The notes under the pieces: generated by a model
The model's input: the letters and a program-made list of their open reading frames with translations, nothing else
Told to the model about the DNA's origin: nothing
Database searches by the model: none
Assembly (NCBI RefSeq): GCF_019991125.1
Contig: NZ_JAGENB010000004.1
Coordinates: 310,001-374,000 of the forward strand
Direction of reading: 5' to 3'
From: Phyllobacterium calauticae
GTDB lineage: Bacteria > Pseudomonadota > Alphaproteobacteria > Rhizobiales > Rhizobiaceae
Length of the DNA stretch: 64,000 nucleotides
Shown here: positions 8,552-17,952 of the stretch, piece after piece
Numbering within the stretch: the stretch's first letter is position 1
Layout: each line of letters opens with the position of its first letter
Made by a program: the position numbers and the translations under genes

Positions 8552-9523
8552 TTAGCGTTTCAACGACCGGCCGAACCGCTCTTCAATGCGGGCCTGCACA
8601 ATCTCGAGGCCGATGGACAGGAGCCAGTAGATCATTGATGCCGTAATGAGCATTTCGATGTGCCTGAATTCTTTCTGGCCCATGGTGCGCGCCAGATACA
8701 TGATCTCCCAGACCCCCACGACCGATACCAGCGAGGAATCCTTGAGCATGGCGATGAATTGATTGCCGGTCGGCGGAATGATGACGCGCATGGCCTGTGG
8801 GAGGACAACCAGAAACATCGTATGGTTCGGCCGCAGACCGAGCGCTGTTGCGCCCTCACTCTGGCCGCGCGGTATGCTTTCAATGCCGGCCCGGAAAATC
8901 TCGGTCATATAGGCGCCATAACAAAGCGACAGTGCCAGAATGCCGGCCGGGATCGCACCGATCACATAGCCCACCTGCGGCAAGCCCAGATAAATGATGT
9001 AAATCTGCATGAGCAGCGGCAGACCGCGGAACAACGATGTGTAGAAACTCGCAAGTCCGTAGATAACACCGTTCTTGGAGAGCTTGGCGATTGCGCCAAT
9101 CAAGGCAATGACCGTGGCAATGAAAATTGAGATCACCGATATATAAAGGGTCGTGACGACGCCTTGCGTTATGAGGAAGCCAATCTTCTTTGCAATGAAT
9201 GTAAAACTGAGATCGAATGAATAGAAGAACAACAACAGCAGGCCGAACAGTTCCGCCCATACGGCGCCGATCTGGTACGTCCTGGGTAAAAGCCCCAGAA
9301 GTTTCCAGTTAACTGCAATCAGCAGGGCAAAGCAGATCGCCGCTAAAGCGCGTGTTATCTCGGGCGAGGCTGCAATTCCCGGAGCCAATGAAGGAAACAG
9401 GGTCGTAATCCAGTTTCCGCCCACACCCATCCAGTAGAGCATGGCCGCAACAAGCACGACAGCGATGACGGCTCCGATGCGCCTTGTTGCCTTTGGGTAG
9501 GAAAGAACGAGAGTTGCAATCAT
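8552..9523 (-). CDS. Polar amino acid-type ABC transporter permease with long N-terminal extension
   Basis: A 323-residue permease. The C-terminal 215 residues are a standard HisMQ-type domain with [20 protein letters not shown] and the cytoplasmic EAA loop ([20 protein letters not shown]). About 100 extra N-terminal residues contain at least three hydrophobic stretches ([55 protein letters not shown]), so it is longer than the usual 220-250 residues. The ATG at 9521-9523 follows GGGGA at suitable spacing; ATG 9533-9535 is two codons groups earlier and also possible. A single permease gene implies a homodimer. It is sandwiched between the FAD enzyme and the ATPase. Confidence 0.85.
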   Translation of the reverse strand: MIATLVLSYPKATRRIGAVIAVVLVAAMLYWMGVGGNWITTLFPSLAPGIAASPEITRALAAICFALLIAVNWKLLGLLPRTYQIGAVWAELFGLLLLFFYSFDLSFTFIAKKIGFLITQGVVTTLYISVISIFIATVIALIGAIAKLSKNGVIYGLASFYTSLFRGLPLLMQIYIIYLGLPQVGYVIGAIPAGILALSLCYGAYMTEIFRAGIESIPRGQSEGATALGLRPNHTMFLVVLPQAMRVIIPPTGNQFIAMLKDSSLVSVVGVWEIMYLARTMGQKEFRHIEMLITASMIYWLLSIGLEIVQARIEERFGRSLKR

Positions 9524-9537
9524 TTTGATCCCCATAG

Positions 9538-10821
9538 TCAGACGGACGATCGTTCTCGCCACCAATCCTGAGCCTGTAGTTTCCAGTAAGTGAGTTGCGC
9601 CACCGTCAGCCCGGCCAAGCCTCCAGCCCAGACAAGGCCAAACGGCTTGAACAAATTGTATCGGTCGGATTGTCCCAGGATGGCCTCGGCCACGAGCTTG
9701 CCGCCAATGGCGGTCGTGTTCAAACCATGTCCACCAAATGCGGTGCAATACCAGACGTTCGACTGCAGTTGCCCGATCTGCGGCATGAGGTGCCTGGCAT
9801 AGGACATCAATCCAGACCAGGATGTTTCGATCTTAAGATCGGCAAGTTGAGGATATGTGCTTACCATTTCCCGCCGCAGCTCGGCGGCAAGCGCAGCCGG
9901 TGACGCTGCCCTTGTGGTAATCCGGCCGCCCCATAGCAGGCGTTTGCCCCCCTCGACGACCCGGTAATAGTCCCCTGCCCTGCGGTTGTCACCCACGGCG
10001 TGCGTCGTATCGACGGCCTGCCGGATCAGTTCGGGAGCTTCTTCTGAAAGCATGACGTAGGTCGCGATCGGCAGAAAGCTTCGCTTCAGTTTTGGCAGAA
10101 AACCGGTGGTGTAGCCGCCCGTCGTCACAACAATGCAACGCGCCTTGACCTTTCCCGCGTCGGTGTGGACAATCTTTTCAGGTTGGGAAAAGTCGTTGGC
10201 AATCGCGGGGCTCGCTTCGAAGATCTTTCCACCCAACCGTTCAATCTCCGCGGCAACGCCGCGCAAATAGTTCAACGGATGCATGTGAAAAGCCTGCGGA
10301 TCGCGCAATGCCTGGAAATATCGCTTGGACCGGAGTTTCGCTTGTACTTCATCACGGCTCAGATAGTCCACGCCATAGCCGAAATCCCGTTGAAGGACTG
10401 TAGCGCGGGCCTTCAGAGCCTCCCCATCGTCATATCGCAAGACAGACATGATCCCGTGGATAGGGTCTGCCGATGCAATGTTCAGATCGTTGATCGTGTC
10501 GCGTACAAAGCTCATGCCTTCAATGGACAAGGCATGAAGCTTGTGCGCGCTTTCAGGCCCAACCATGCGGGCTATGGCATCGCCGTCATTGGCAAAACCC
10601 GAACCGACGAAGCCACCGTTTCGCCCGGACGCTCCCCAGCCGATACGCTCGGCCTCCAGTACAACGACCGTCTGGCCGGCCCGTGCCAACTGAAGAGCAG
10701 TGGTAATTCCGGCGAGACCACCGCCAATAACGCAGGTGTCGCACTCGACAGTGCCCGACAGAAGGGGAAATCGTCTGTCTTCGGCAATTGTCCGTCGATA
10801 GAACGTATCAATGTAACTCAT
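9538..10821 (-). CDS. FAD-dependent amine/amino acid oxidoreductase (DAO family, PuuB-like)
   Basis: A 427-residue flavoprotein with the dinucleotide-binding motif CVIGGGLAGITTALQLARAG near residue 31, the GWGASGRNGGF segment typical of gamma-glutamylputrescine oxidase-like DAO enzymes, and the C-terminal FAD-contact AFGGHGLNTTAIGGKL. A hydrophobic stretch near the C-terminus (LVWAGGLAGLTVAQLTYWKL) might anchor it to the membrane. It sits inside the transporter operon between the binding protein and the permease, so its substrate is probably the transported amine or a breakdown product. It could oxidise the Amadori C-N bond (amadoriase-like) or the amine released by the deglycase; sequence does not decide. 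Confidence 0.8.
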   Translation of the reverse strand: MSYIDTFYRRTIAEDRRFPLLSGTVECDTCVIGGGLAGITTALQLARAGQTVVVLEAERIGWGASGRNGGFVGSGFANDGDAIARMVGPESAHKLHALSIEGMSFVRDTINDLNIASADPIHGIMSVLRYDDGEALKARATVLQRDFGYGVDYLSRDEVQAKLRSKRYFQALRDPQAFHMHPLNYLRGVAAEIERLGGKIFEASPAIANDFSQPEKIVHTDAGKVKARCIVVTTGGYTTGFLPKLKRSFLPIATYVMLSEEAPELIRQAVDTTHAVGDNRRAGDYYRVVEGGKRLLWGGRITTRAASPAALAAELRREMVSTYPQLADLKIETSWSGLMSYARHLMPQIGQLQSNVWYCTAFGGHGLNTTAIGGKLVAEAILGQSDRYNLFKPFGLVWAGGLAGLTVAQLTYWKLQAQDWWRERSSV

Positions 10822-10916
10822 TGCTTGCTCGCGGGGGGAATGCGTTTGAAGGATCGAATACCAGGAGGATAGAGCGTGGGTATTGCCACAATCGTCGGCG
10901 CCCGCGCTCTTCCTTG

Positions 10917-11744
10917 TCAGTTGGTGCTATAGTCCTTGCCGTACCATTTGGTGGTCAACGCCGTGAGCGTACCATCCGATCGCATGGCCCCGATGATTTC
11001 ACCGATCTTGGCTGTCCACTCGGGATCACCTTTTTCGGCGATCACGACAAGCGGTTCACGGAAGGCATAGCCGCCATCAAGAATTCGGACGGGATATCCG
11101 TTCTTGATTGCGTTCTGTGCTGTCTGCTCCGGGGCGATGACCGCATCCAGACGTACCCCGTCGCCAAGACGAAGATCGTCAAATGGCAGCATTGAATCGG
11201 CAAAGGTACGAACTTCACCTGGTTCGACTTTATACTCGACCGGTGGCAGGCCCGGAGCATCGATCTCAAGCTGACGACGGATAAAATCTTCTGACGTCGT
11301 TGCCGTCTCGACGCCGATGGTCTTGCCGTTCAAATCCGCGCTCGATTTGGCTTTGCTGGCCTTATGGACGACGTAGACATAGGGGCTGTAGTAATACACC
11401 GATGCGAAATCGATAACTTGCGCACGGGCTTTTGTCGGCGTTACGGAACCGACGCCCACGTCATACCGCCCTTGCCAGCGACCGCCCGTCAGCGTAGCCC
11501 AGTCCGGGGTCTGGAAGGAGACTTCGACGCCAAGTCGCTTGCCGATCTCCTTGGACATGTCGATATCGAAACCGACCATTTCGTTGTTGTCATCGAGATA
11601 ACTTTGCGGCGGCCAACTGCTGTTGGTTGCAACCACCATGGCCTTTTTCTGCATTACCCGCTCAAGCGTTGTTCCCGCTTGCGCTGCCGGTACGAACGAA
11701 AGTGCCAATATCCCGGCTGCCAAACTCTTGAATATATAACCCAT
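10917..11744 (-). CDS. Polar amino acid-type ABC transporter substrate-binding protein
   Basis: A 275-residue family 3 solute-binding protein with a signal peptide (SLAAGILALSFVPAAQA) and typical segments MVGFDIDMSKEIGKRLG and TPTKARAQVIDFASVYYYSP. The start has a strong AGGAGG. It is the first gene of the leftward operon with the FAD oxidoreductase, permease and ATPase. Periplasmic; expected to deliver an Amadori compound or related amine to the permease, judged from the neighbouring kinase/deglycase genes. The linked promoter region carries a TGT..ACA imperfect palindrome. Confidence 0.85.
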   Translation of the reverse strand: MGYIFKSLAAGILALSFVPAAQAGTTLERVMQKKAMVVATNSSWPPQSYLDDNNEMVGFDIDMSKEIGKRLGVEVSFQTPDWATLTGGRWQGRYDVGVGSVTPTKARAQVIDFASVYYYSPYVYVVHKASKAKSSADLNGKTIGVETATTSEDFIRRQLEIDAPGLPPVEYKVEPGEVRTFADSMLPFDDLRLGDGVRLDAVIAPEQTAQNAIKNGYPVRILDGGYAFREPLVVIAEKGDPEWTAKIGEIIGAMRSDGTLTALTTKWYGKDYSTN

Positions 11745-12108
11745 ACCATCCTCCTGAATGCGACGTCTGCCCCCTGCATTTCAATGCTTATGTAAGACGT
11801 CAGACAATGCAGTTCATAGTCAATGACCTATGGAGTCAAGACGGCGCCTGCCATTTTATGCGCAACGCCCGCAAAAGTTGTTGCAATTTGAATATGAGAT
11901 CATGAGAAATGAAAATGTCATGTTGCGGCTTGAAATCCGCACTGTTCAGATGATGCGCACAGCTTGCGGAAAAAGGGCACAGGCCAGCAATCGGATCATC
12001 GCCCCAAACGGAGCGATGAGGCGCGGCTGAGGAACACAGGGAACCAGAGCCGGCCCATGTCCGGTTTTGATCCCTCAACCTATCTGTACAGAACCTTCGA
12101 AGCTGCCA
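11745..12108. promoter_or_regulatory. Upstream region of the Amadori transporter operon
   Basis: No gene is convincing here. At 11791-11806 the sequence TGTAAGACGTCAGACA is an imperfect palindrome that resembles the TTGT(A/C)AGACAA boxes in front of the GntR gene, so it may be a third operator for the same regulator. A modest hairpin (TCATCGC at 11996-12002, GCGATGA at 12013-12019) lies nearer the end of the min operon and lacks a T-run. Confidence 0.35.
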
Positions 12109-12291
12109 TCAAGACGCAGCGTGCGCTTTGCCGGGCTTGGGATCGATCCCAACAGCCTGTTCGCAAAGAGCCACGTGTTTGGCCAGCGCATCGATTGGCA
12201 GGAACGCACTGACCGTGCAAATATCGCGCTTTTGGAACTTTGGCATTCCCTGGAGCTCCTTCAGTCGTTCAAGAAGTGCAAACCGGTTCAT
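12109..12291 (-). CDS. Small hypothetical protein downstream of minE
   Basis: A 60-residue product starting MNRFALLERLKELQGMPKFQ. The ATG at 12289-12291 has a strong AAGGAG at seven bases, and the gene follows minE by 56 bases in the same direction, so it is probably cotranscribed. It is mostly helical with one region possibly amphipathic, has two cysteines, no signal peptide or membrane segment. I do not recognise a family. The ribosome-binding site and position are the main reasons to believe it. Confidence 0.6.
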   Translation of the reverse strand: MNRFALLERLKELQGMPKFQKRDICTVSAFLPIDALAKHVALCEQAVGIDPKPGKAHAAS

Positions 12292-12347
12292 ACTCGTCTC
12301 CTTCATCCACTGGTTGGCGTTTGCCCCGACCCCTTCTCATGTATCCA

Positions 12348-12611
12348 TCAAGCAGCCCGAACTCCGGCTTTCAATGGAATCTCGATGTCGACCTCCAGCA
12401 TCGAGACCTGATCATCACTGTTCATTGTCACGCGAACTTTTTCCCGATCGATTTGTATGTGCCGCGTGACGACTGCCAGAATTTCTTCCCTTAACAGAAT
12501 GACCAGGTCGGAATGCCCTTGCGATGCGCGTTCATGGGCAAGCAGAATCTGCAGACGTTCGCGCGCCTTGGGTGCCGAAGCCTGCTTATTGAAGAAACGG
12601 AAAATGCTCAT
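12348..12611 (-). CDS. minE: Cell division topological specificity factor MinE
   Basis: An 87-residue protein, the usual MinE length. It has the N-terminal MinD-interaction/anti-MinCD region ([20 protein letters not shown]) and the C-terminal dimerisation domain beginning [14 protein letters not shown]. The start overlaps the minD stop by four bases. MinE stimulates MinD ATPase at the membrane and drives the pole-to-pole oscillation that keeps MinC away from midcell. Confidence 0.97.
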   Translation of the reverse strand: MSIFRFFNKQASAPKARERLQILLAHERASQGHSDLVILLREEILAVVTRHIQIDREKVRVTMNSDDQVSMLEVDIEIPLKAGVRAA

Positions 12612-13423
12612 GCTGCCCTCCGCCGGAATATTTTGCCCAACAGACCACGCTTTTCACTGGGAATGGTGACGGGGATCGTTTCGCCAGCGAGGCGCCGCGC
12701 GGCATCCATATAGGCCAAAGCCGGTGCGCTATCCTTGTCAGCCAGAGTTACCGGCGAACCGATATTGGATGCGCGCAGGACGTCCTGGCTTTCGGGAATG
12801 ATGCCAAGCAGCGGAATGGACAGAATTTCGAGAACGTCTTCGACCTTCAACATATCGCCGCGTTCCGCCCGGTTTGCATCATAGCGGGTTAAAAGGAGAT
12901 GTTTTTCCATTCTCTCACCGCGTTCGGCCTTGAGAGTCTTTGAGTCGAGAAGGCCAATAATCCGGTCTGAATCCCGAACCGAGGAGACTTCCGGGTTCGT
13001 GACGACGACTGCAATGTCGGCGTGGCGCATCGCCAGCGTCGCCCCGCGTTCAATGCCTGCCGGGCTGTCGCAAATGATCCAATCAAAGGATTTCTTCAAA
13101 TCTTCGATGACCTTTTCCACACCCTCAGCCGTGAGATTGTCTTTGTCGCGAGTTTGAGATGCAGGCAGCAGGAAGAGCGTATCAAGCCGCTTGTCGCGAA
13201 TGAGCGCCTGGGGCAATTTCGCGTCGCCCTGGATGACGTTGACCAGATCGAAGACGACACGGCGTTCCGCGCCCATAACAAGATCGAGGTTCCGTAATCC
13301 TACGTCGAAATCGATGACAACCGTCCTCTCATTGCGCTGAGCAAGTGCCGCACCAAGTGCGGCGGTTGAGGTTGTTTTACCAACGCCTCCTTTGCCCGAG
13401 GTCACTACCACCACTTTTCCCAT
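12608..13423 (-). CDS. minD: Septum site-determining ATPase MinD
   Basis: A 271-residue deviant-Walker ATPase: [20 protein letters not shown] at the N-terminus, [14 protein letters not shown], and switch segment [11 protein letters not shown]. The C-terminal amphipathic membrane-targeting helix is visible as [12 protein letters not shown]. The ATG at 13421-13423 is preceded by AGGA; an upstream in-frame extension of 24 residues is not typical of the family. It recruits MinC to the membrane and is displaced by MinE; gene order minC-minD-minE is as in other bacteria. Confidence 0.97.
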   Translation of the reverse strand: MGKVVVVTSGKGGVGKTTSTAALGAALAQRNERTVVIDFDVGLRNLDLVMGAERRVVFDLVNVIQGDAKLPQALIRDKRLDTLFLLPASQTRDKDNLTAEGVEKVIEDLKKSFDWIICDSPAGIERGATLAMRHADIAVVVTNPEVSSVRDSDRIIGLLDSKTLKAERGERMEKHLLLTRYDANRAERGDMLKVEDVLEILSIPLLGIIPESQDVLRASNIGSPVTLADKDSAPALAYMDAARRLAGETIPVTIPSEKRGLLGKIFRRRAA

Positions 13424-13452
13424 ATTTTTTCCTACCTTCCTCGAGCCCTGAT

Positions 13453-14205
13453 TCAACCAAATGCCTCTGCCAGTATGGCGTCTCCCTCGAGCCACAGCTG
13501 TACGGCTTTCCCGCGAAGCCGAGGTTCCAAATCCTCGGCTGTCTTGTAAAGGCCATCTATGGCCAACAGTTCTGCTTCAAGTTTGCGGCAAAAAATGCGC
13601 GCCGATGCGTTTCCGGCCGAGCCAGCCATAGCTCTGCCTCGCAGCGTGCCATAGACATGGATAGAGCCACCCGCGACGACTTCAGCACCCGAGGCGACCG
13701 ACCCGATGATGGTCACATCGCCCTCCGGAAAAATCACCGATTGCCCCGATCGCACGGGCTCCTTGATGATAATCGACGGCATCACGCGGACCTGAGCTCC
13801 ACCGGAAGCGTTCGCCGACGTTAAAGGAAGCTTGGCGTTTCCGCCGCGTGGTTCGATTGCCGCCGCTGCTGCTGGAGCCTGGAAATCCGTCGCAGATTTC
13901 CCGCCCCGCATTGCCGGTGGCATGCCGGGCGCAAGGAGTGACGGGCGGGCACCTTCTATGCCCATGATCGACACCCCGCGCTTGGCAAGCTCTTCGATCA
14001 GCAGCGTCAGCCCAACGCGGTCGGTTTGCAGGTTCTCAACGTCAAGAACGATCGGTTTACCCAAGAAGAATCCCGCAGAACGTGATGCAAGGTCGTCCAG
14101 TTGGAGCAGCCAACGATCGATCGGCGCTTCGGGCGAAAGCACAAGGGCAAGAAACGACCGGCCTTTGAGGCGTATTGGTTGAGAATCTGTTAGCACTTTG
14201 TTCAT
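13453..14205 (-). CDS. minC: Septum formation inhibitor MinC
   Basis: A 250-residue protein with the N-terminal FtsZ-inhibiting domain (about residues 1-95), a Pro/Ala-rich linker (AAAAAIEPRGGNAKLPL region), and the C-terminal right-handed beta-helix that binds MinD: SGQSVIFPEGDVTIIGSVAS, SGAEVVAGGSIHVYGTLRGRA and NASARIFCRKLEAELLAI in order. First gene of the min operon, 29 bases upstream of minD. It blocks Z-ring assembly away from midcell. Confidence 0.96.
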   Translation of the reverse strand: MNKVLTDSQPIRLKGRSFLALVLSPEAPIDRWLLQLDDLASRSAGFFLGKPIVLDVENLQTDRVGLTLLIEELAKRGVSIMGIEGARPSLLAPGMPPAMRGGKSATDFQAPAAAAAIEPRGGNAKLPLTSANASGGAQVRVMPSIIIKEPVRSGQSVIFPEGDVTIIGSVASGAEVVAGGSIHVYGTLRGRAMAGSAGNASARIFCRKLEAELLAIDGLYKTAEDLEPRLRGKAVQLWLEGDAILAEAFG

Positions 14206-14573
14206 CTAAGTTAATTTTTCGTTCCGGCGGTATAGGCGGCGAATGGTTAACAGATGGTTAATTTCCCCCGATTTCACACAGGTGAAAATCTGCAATCCGG
14301 TCCATGCACGAAGGAAGCAGCCGGGCCTCGCTCGACCGCGTTTATCGGGTGAGTGCTGCCTCGAAAGTTATCCCAATATGATCTGAAGTTTGCCCACGGC
14401 GCGATAATCCTATTCGGCGCCGGTATACGGGAAAGCCGCTAATCCTTCGCAACACATGCGGCCTCCTTTCAGAAGCAACTGCATGTATTATTTGACTCCG
14501 AAATTGCGTCCGCTGTATCTATACATCAGGCTGCGCGCTACACTGCCTGCAATTGTTTGGAGGAGGGGGAGAC
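14206..14573. promoter_or_regulatory. Divergent intergenic region between minC and the molybdenum hydroxylase genes
   Basis: No coding sequence is evident. A possible rightward promoter is TTGACT at 14492-14497 with TATCTA at 14516-14521 and an 18-base spacer, about 50 bases before the start of the molybdenum hydroxylase large-subunit gene. The leftward min promoter should also lie here but I cannot place it. Confidence 0.35.
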
Positions 14574-17399
14574 ATGAAGCCCAATGTTTCGCGCAGAACC
14601 TTTATCAAAGGCAGCGTCGCGGCAGGCATCGCCATCAAGGTGTCTTTTCTCTCAGCGCCGGCGCAGGCTGCACTCATTCAAACGCCCCCCTCACCCGGGC
14701 CTGACTGGCTTAAGGCCGACGGTCGGCCGAAATTCCGGCTCGACGCCATCGCCAAGGTCACAGGCGAAAAGACCTTCGCCCGCGATTACCGTGCCCGCGA
14801 TCTTGAAAACTGGCCGAAGGAGCAGGCGCACGCCTTCATGCTGCATGCGACCAAAGCGGATCGCATATTCGAAGGCATCGACCTGAGCCTTCTCGGCGAC
14901 GACTTGAAACCCGACCGCCTCGTTCTTCACGAAGATCTCGTTGCCGACAACATCACCATCCCGGGCGACGGCTTTTATGGTGACGTATTCTTCGTGCCAA
15001 AGGGGCAAACCGCCCGGCTGCTCGGGCAGCCGGTCGCACTCCTCGTCTATCATGACTTCGCCCGCTACGACGCGGCCAAGCGGCTGATACGCTTTGACGA
15101 TACGGTGGTTCGCTATGGCGGCAAGGCGCCTTACAGCCATCCGGCCCACTATGGCGCGGCGCGTTATGTGCGCATCGACGGCGGCACGCCTGATACGGAT
15201 GACCGATACTCGTCGCTGAAGGATGCTGTGATCTATGGCGGTTTTGCCGGTGATGAACCGGCGTGGCCGGCTGCGGGCGATGGCAATGCAATGGCGCGCG
15301 GCATGGCTGCCGCCGCGCAGATCGAGAAGGAAATCAGCGACGCCGGCAACGACCTGCTGGTCTTCAAACACAAATATTTCTCCCAGTCGGTCGACGCGTC
15401 CGCCATGGAAGCGGACAATGGCAATGTCTGGTACGATGCATCGACGGGTGTCCTTCACATCATGATGGCGACCCAGTCGCCTTATGAAGTGGCCGAGGTC
15501 TCGGCCAGCCTCGTCTCCAAATCGAAATTCCATCTCAAGGAAGTCGACCTCAAGGTCGGTTATACCGTCGGCTACGGCACCAAGGATCATTCCATCTTTC
15601 CGTTTTTCTGCGTTCTGGCGGGCCTCTATGGCGATGGCCGGCCGGTACGGCTTGCCAATGATCGCTACGAACAGTTCCAGATGGGATTGAAGCGGCACGC
15701 GTTCTGGATGGACAACACGCTGGTCGTTGACCGTCAAACCGGCCAGTTCCGCGCCATGACCGGCCATTTCAAGAACGACGGCGGCGGGCGCCCCAACTTC
15801 TCGTTTTCAGTGGGCTTCGTCGGGGCAACGGCGGCGCAGTCGATCTACTATCTGCCGAAAAGCGATTTTTCGGCCGCAGCCATTGCCTCGCGTGCTGTCG
15901 ACGCGGGCTCGACGCGAGGCTATGGCACCCTCCAGTCGATGTCGGCGACCGAGATGATGGTCGATGAGGTCGCCGAAATCCTGAAAATGGATGCGATCGA
16001 CCTCCGGTTGAAGAATGTTTTCAAGTCCGGAATGAAGAATACACAAGGAGCGATCCCCGCAGGCGCGCTGCGCAACGAGGAAATCCTGCTCAAGGCGCGC
16101 GACCATCCGCTGTGGACAAAGCGCGCCGAGAAGAAGGCCGCGTTCGATGCCGCCAATCCCGGCAAGCGCTACGGCGTTGGTTATGGTCACGTGCAGAAGG
16201 ACTATGGCACGGGCGCGGAGTCGGCACTCGCCGCGCTTGAGTTCGATGCCTCAGGCCGGATCAGGTTTGCGCATGTGGCACACGAGATCGGGACAGGCAC
16301 GACCACGTCGCAGGCGATCATGGTTGGCGACATTCTCGGCCGCGTCCCCGACGAGACGGAGTTCGGCAAGGTGCGCTGGCCGCAGATGCCGCTCGAAACC
16401 TCCGAAGAGCCATACACCATGTCTCAGGAAGACGAAGACAAGCACAGCCAAAACCCGCGCTGGACGCCAAGTTTCACCTCGCCGATGAGCGCGACCAACA
16501 GTGTCTATTATCTCGGCCATGCCACGCGGCAGGCGGCGCATGCGCTTGTCGACCTTGCCATTTGGCCAGCAGCGAAGTCGCTGTGGTCGCGCGGCATTGG
16601 CGGCGGATCGATGACCCCCTACACCGTGCGGCGGGAGGACATCCGGCTTGAAAACGGCCAGGTGAACGCGGGCGGACTGGCGCCGCTCAGTTTCGAGGCG
16701 GTTGCGGCCGAAGCGCACCGGCTCGGTCTCGTCACCGGCGTGACGGTCCATACCTTCAACCGATGGCAATGGACGGAAGCCGAGTTCGACATCCCGAATG
16801 CAGGACGGGTGCGGCTTCCAATCGATGCGCTTGCGGTGAAATATGGCGATGGCGCCTCCGCCGAAACCAGAACGCTCATGACGCTGGACGGCTGGCAGTT
16901 CGTCAACCGGGCAGCGGTTCACTATCCGCCCACCCAGCGCAACAATGCCGGCGTCACCTATTATGCGCCGATGGCGACACTGGCCGAAATCAGCGTCGAT
17001 ACCGCGACAGGCGAAGTAACGTTGCTTGCGCACCACTCGATCATGGAGTGCGGAACCCAGGTTGTCCCGGAACTGGTCTCCGGGCAAATCCAGGGAGGCA
17101 TCGCCATGGGTATCGGCCATGCGCTGAAGGAGTATCTGCCGCTGTACGAGGACGGTCCCGGCGACGGCACCTGGAACTGGAACCGCTACGAGCTGCCTCG
17201 TTCCAAAGACGTGGCAGTCTGGACCCAGACTGTGGAAATCCTCGCGCCGCTTTCGGAGACCGACCCGCCCAAGGGTATCGCCGAGGTCGTGATGATTGCG
17301 GTGGTGCCGGCGCTTGCCAACGCCGTATCGCACGCCATTGGCAAGCGCTTTTACGATTTGCCGATTACACCGGAAAAGATACGGGGAGCGCTGGCATGA
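14574..17399 (+). CDS. Molybdenum hydroxylase (xanthine dehydrogenase family) large subunit, Tat-exported
   Basis: A 941-residue molybdopterin-binding subunit with a twin-arginine signal (SRRTFIKGSVAAGIAIKVSF) and AQA cleavage, so it should act in the periplasm. Sequence features of the isoquinoline/aldehyde/nicotinate oxidoreductase branch include the substrate-channel region around ASRAVDAGSTRGYGTLQS and the C-terminal active-site segment PPKGIAEVVMIAVVPALANA, which keeps the catalytic Glu. The ATG at 14574 has a strong GGAGGAGGGGGAG upstream. It overlaps the [2Fe-2S] subunit gene by four bases. Electrons would pass Mo-cofactor to [2Fe-2S] to cytochrome c. The organic substrate is unknown; aldehydes or N-heteroaromatics are usual. 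No cofactor maturation gene is in the window. Confidence 0.85.
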   Translation: MKPNVSRRTFIKGSVAAGIAIKVSFLSAPAQAALIQTPPSPGPDWLKADGRPKFRLDAIAKVTGEKTFARDYRARDLENWPKEQAHAFMLHATKADRIFEGIDLSLLGDDLKPDRLVLHEDLVADNITIPGDGFYGDVFFVPKGQTARLLGQPVALLVYHDFARYDAAKRLIRFDDTVVRYGGKAPYSHPAHYGAARYVRIDGGTPDTDDRYSSLKDAVIYGGFAGDEPAWPAAGDGNAMARGMAAAAQIEKEISDAGNDLLVFKHKYFSQSVDASAMEADNGNVWYDASTGVLHIMMATQSPYEVAEVSASLVSKSKFHLKEVDLKVGYTVGYGTKDHSIFPFFCVLAGLYGDGRPVRLANDRYEQFQMGLKRHAFWMDNTLVVDRQTGQFRAMTGHFKNDGGGRPNFSFSVGFVGATAAQSIYYLPKSDFSAAAIASRAVDAGSTRGYGTLQSMSATEMMVDEVAEILKMDAIDLRLKNVFKSGMKNTQGAIPAGALRNEEILLKARDHPLWTKRAEKKAAFDAANPGKRYGVGYGHVQKDYGTGAESALAALEFDASGRIRFAHVAHEIGTGTTTSQAIMVGDILGRVPDETEFGKVRWPQMPLETSEEPYTMSQEDEDKHSQNPRWTPSFTSPMSATNSVYYLGHATRQAAHALVDLAIWPAAKSLWSRGIGGGSMTPYTVRREDIRLENGQVNAGGLAPLSFEAVAAEAHRLGLVTGVTVHTFNRWQWTEAEFDIPNAGRVRLPIDALAVKYGDGASAETRTLMTLDGWQFVNRAAVHYPPTQRNNAGVTYYAPMATLAEISVDTATGEVTLLAHHSIMECGTQVVPELVSGQIQGGIAMGIGHALKEYLPLYEDGPGDGTWNWNRYELPRSKDVAVWTQTVEILAPLSETDPPKGIAEVVMIAVVPALANAVSHAIGKRFYDLPITPEKIRGALA

Positions 17400-17941
17400 C
17401 CCTGGCCACAAAGAAGCTGTCGCTGACCGTCAACGACAAGGCGATCGATCCCATCGACGTGCCCGAGGGCATGATGATGCAGGATTTTCTTTACGAGTAT
17501 CTCAATCTCACGGGTTCGCGCATGGGCTGCGGGCAAGGCATCTGCCATGCCTGCACGGTGATCGTGGAAAGGGATGATGGTACACTCGATGAGGTGCGCA
17601 CCTGCATTACGGGTGCGCATTGGTTCAAGGACAAAAAGGTGCGCACGGTGGAGGGGCATGCCAGGCGCGATGCCTCTGGCGCCATTGTCGAACTCTCGCC
17701 AATTCAGCAGGCATTCATCGAGAATTTTTCGTTCCAATGCGGTTACTGCACGCCGGGTTTTGTCACCGGTGCAACCGTTTTCATCGACCAGTTGAAACGA
17801 AAGCCGATTGCCAGGACCGATCTGGAGCAGGCCATCACTGAAGCGCTTGATAATCATATCTGCCGCTGTACCGGTTACGTCCGCTATCACCAGGCCGTGC
17901 GCGACCTGGTGCTGAAGACACCCGGCCTCTTGAAAACCTGA
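17396..17941 (+). CDS. Molybdenum hydroxylase [2Fe-2S] subunit
   Basis: A 181-residue iron-sulfur subunit with two clusters: a plant ferredoxin-type N-terminal motif (GCGQGICHACTVIV, with the fourth Cys in VRTC) and the helical C-terminal motif (QCGYCTPGF then CRCTGYV). This matches the small subunit of xanthine dehydrogenase-type enzymes. It has no signal peptide, so it is probably co-exported with the Tat-bearing large subunit as a hitchhiker. The ATG overlaps the large-subunit stop (ATGA) and the cytochrome gene follows after 11 bases. Confidence 0.93.
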   Translation: MTLATKKLSLTVNDKAIDPIDVPEGMMMQDFLYEYLNLTGSRMGCGQGICHACTVIVERDDGTLDEVRTCITGAHWFKDKKVRTVEGHARRDASGAIVELSPIQQAFIENFSFQCGYCTPGFVTGATVFIDQLKRKPIARTDLEQAITEALDNHICRCTGYVRYHQAVRDLVLKTPGLLKT

Positions 17942-17952
17942 GGGAGTAGTCC

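Noticed and set aside
10165..10872. 235-codon rightward frame opposite the FAD oxidoreductase
   Set aside because: Antisense to a gene with clear FAD motifs; no domain in translation.
14691..15767. 358-codon leftward frame within the molybdenum hydroxylase gene
   Set aside because: Opposite-strand shadow of a high-GC gene; His/Arg/Gly-rich translation without a domain.
16251..17411. 386-codon leftward frame in the same gene
   Set aside because: Same reason; the sense frame carries the molybdopterin motifs and overlaps the [2Fe-2S] gene correctly.
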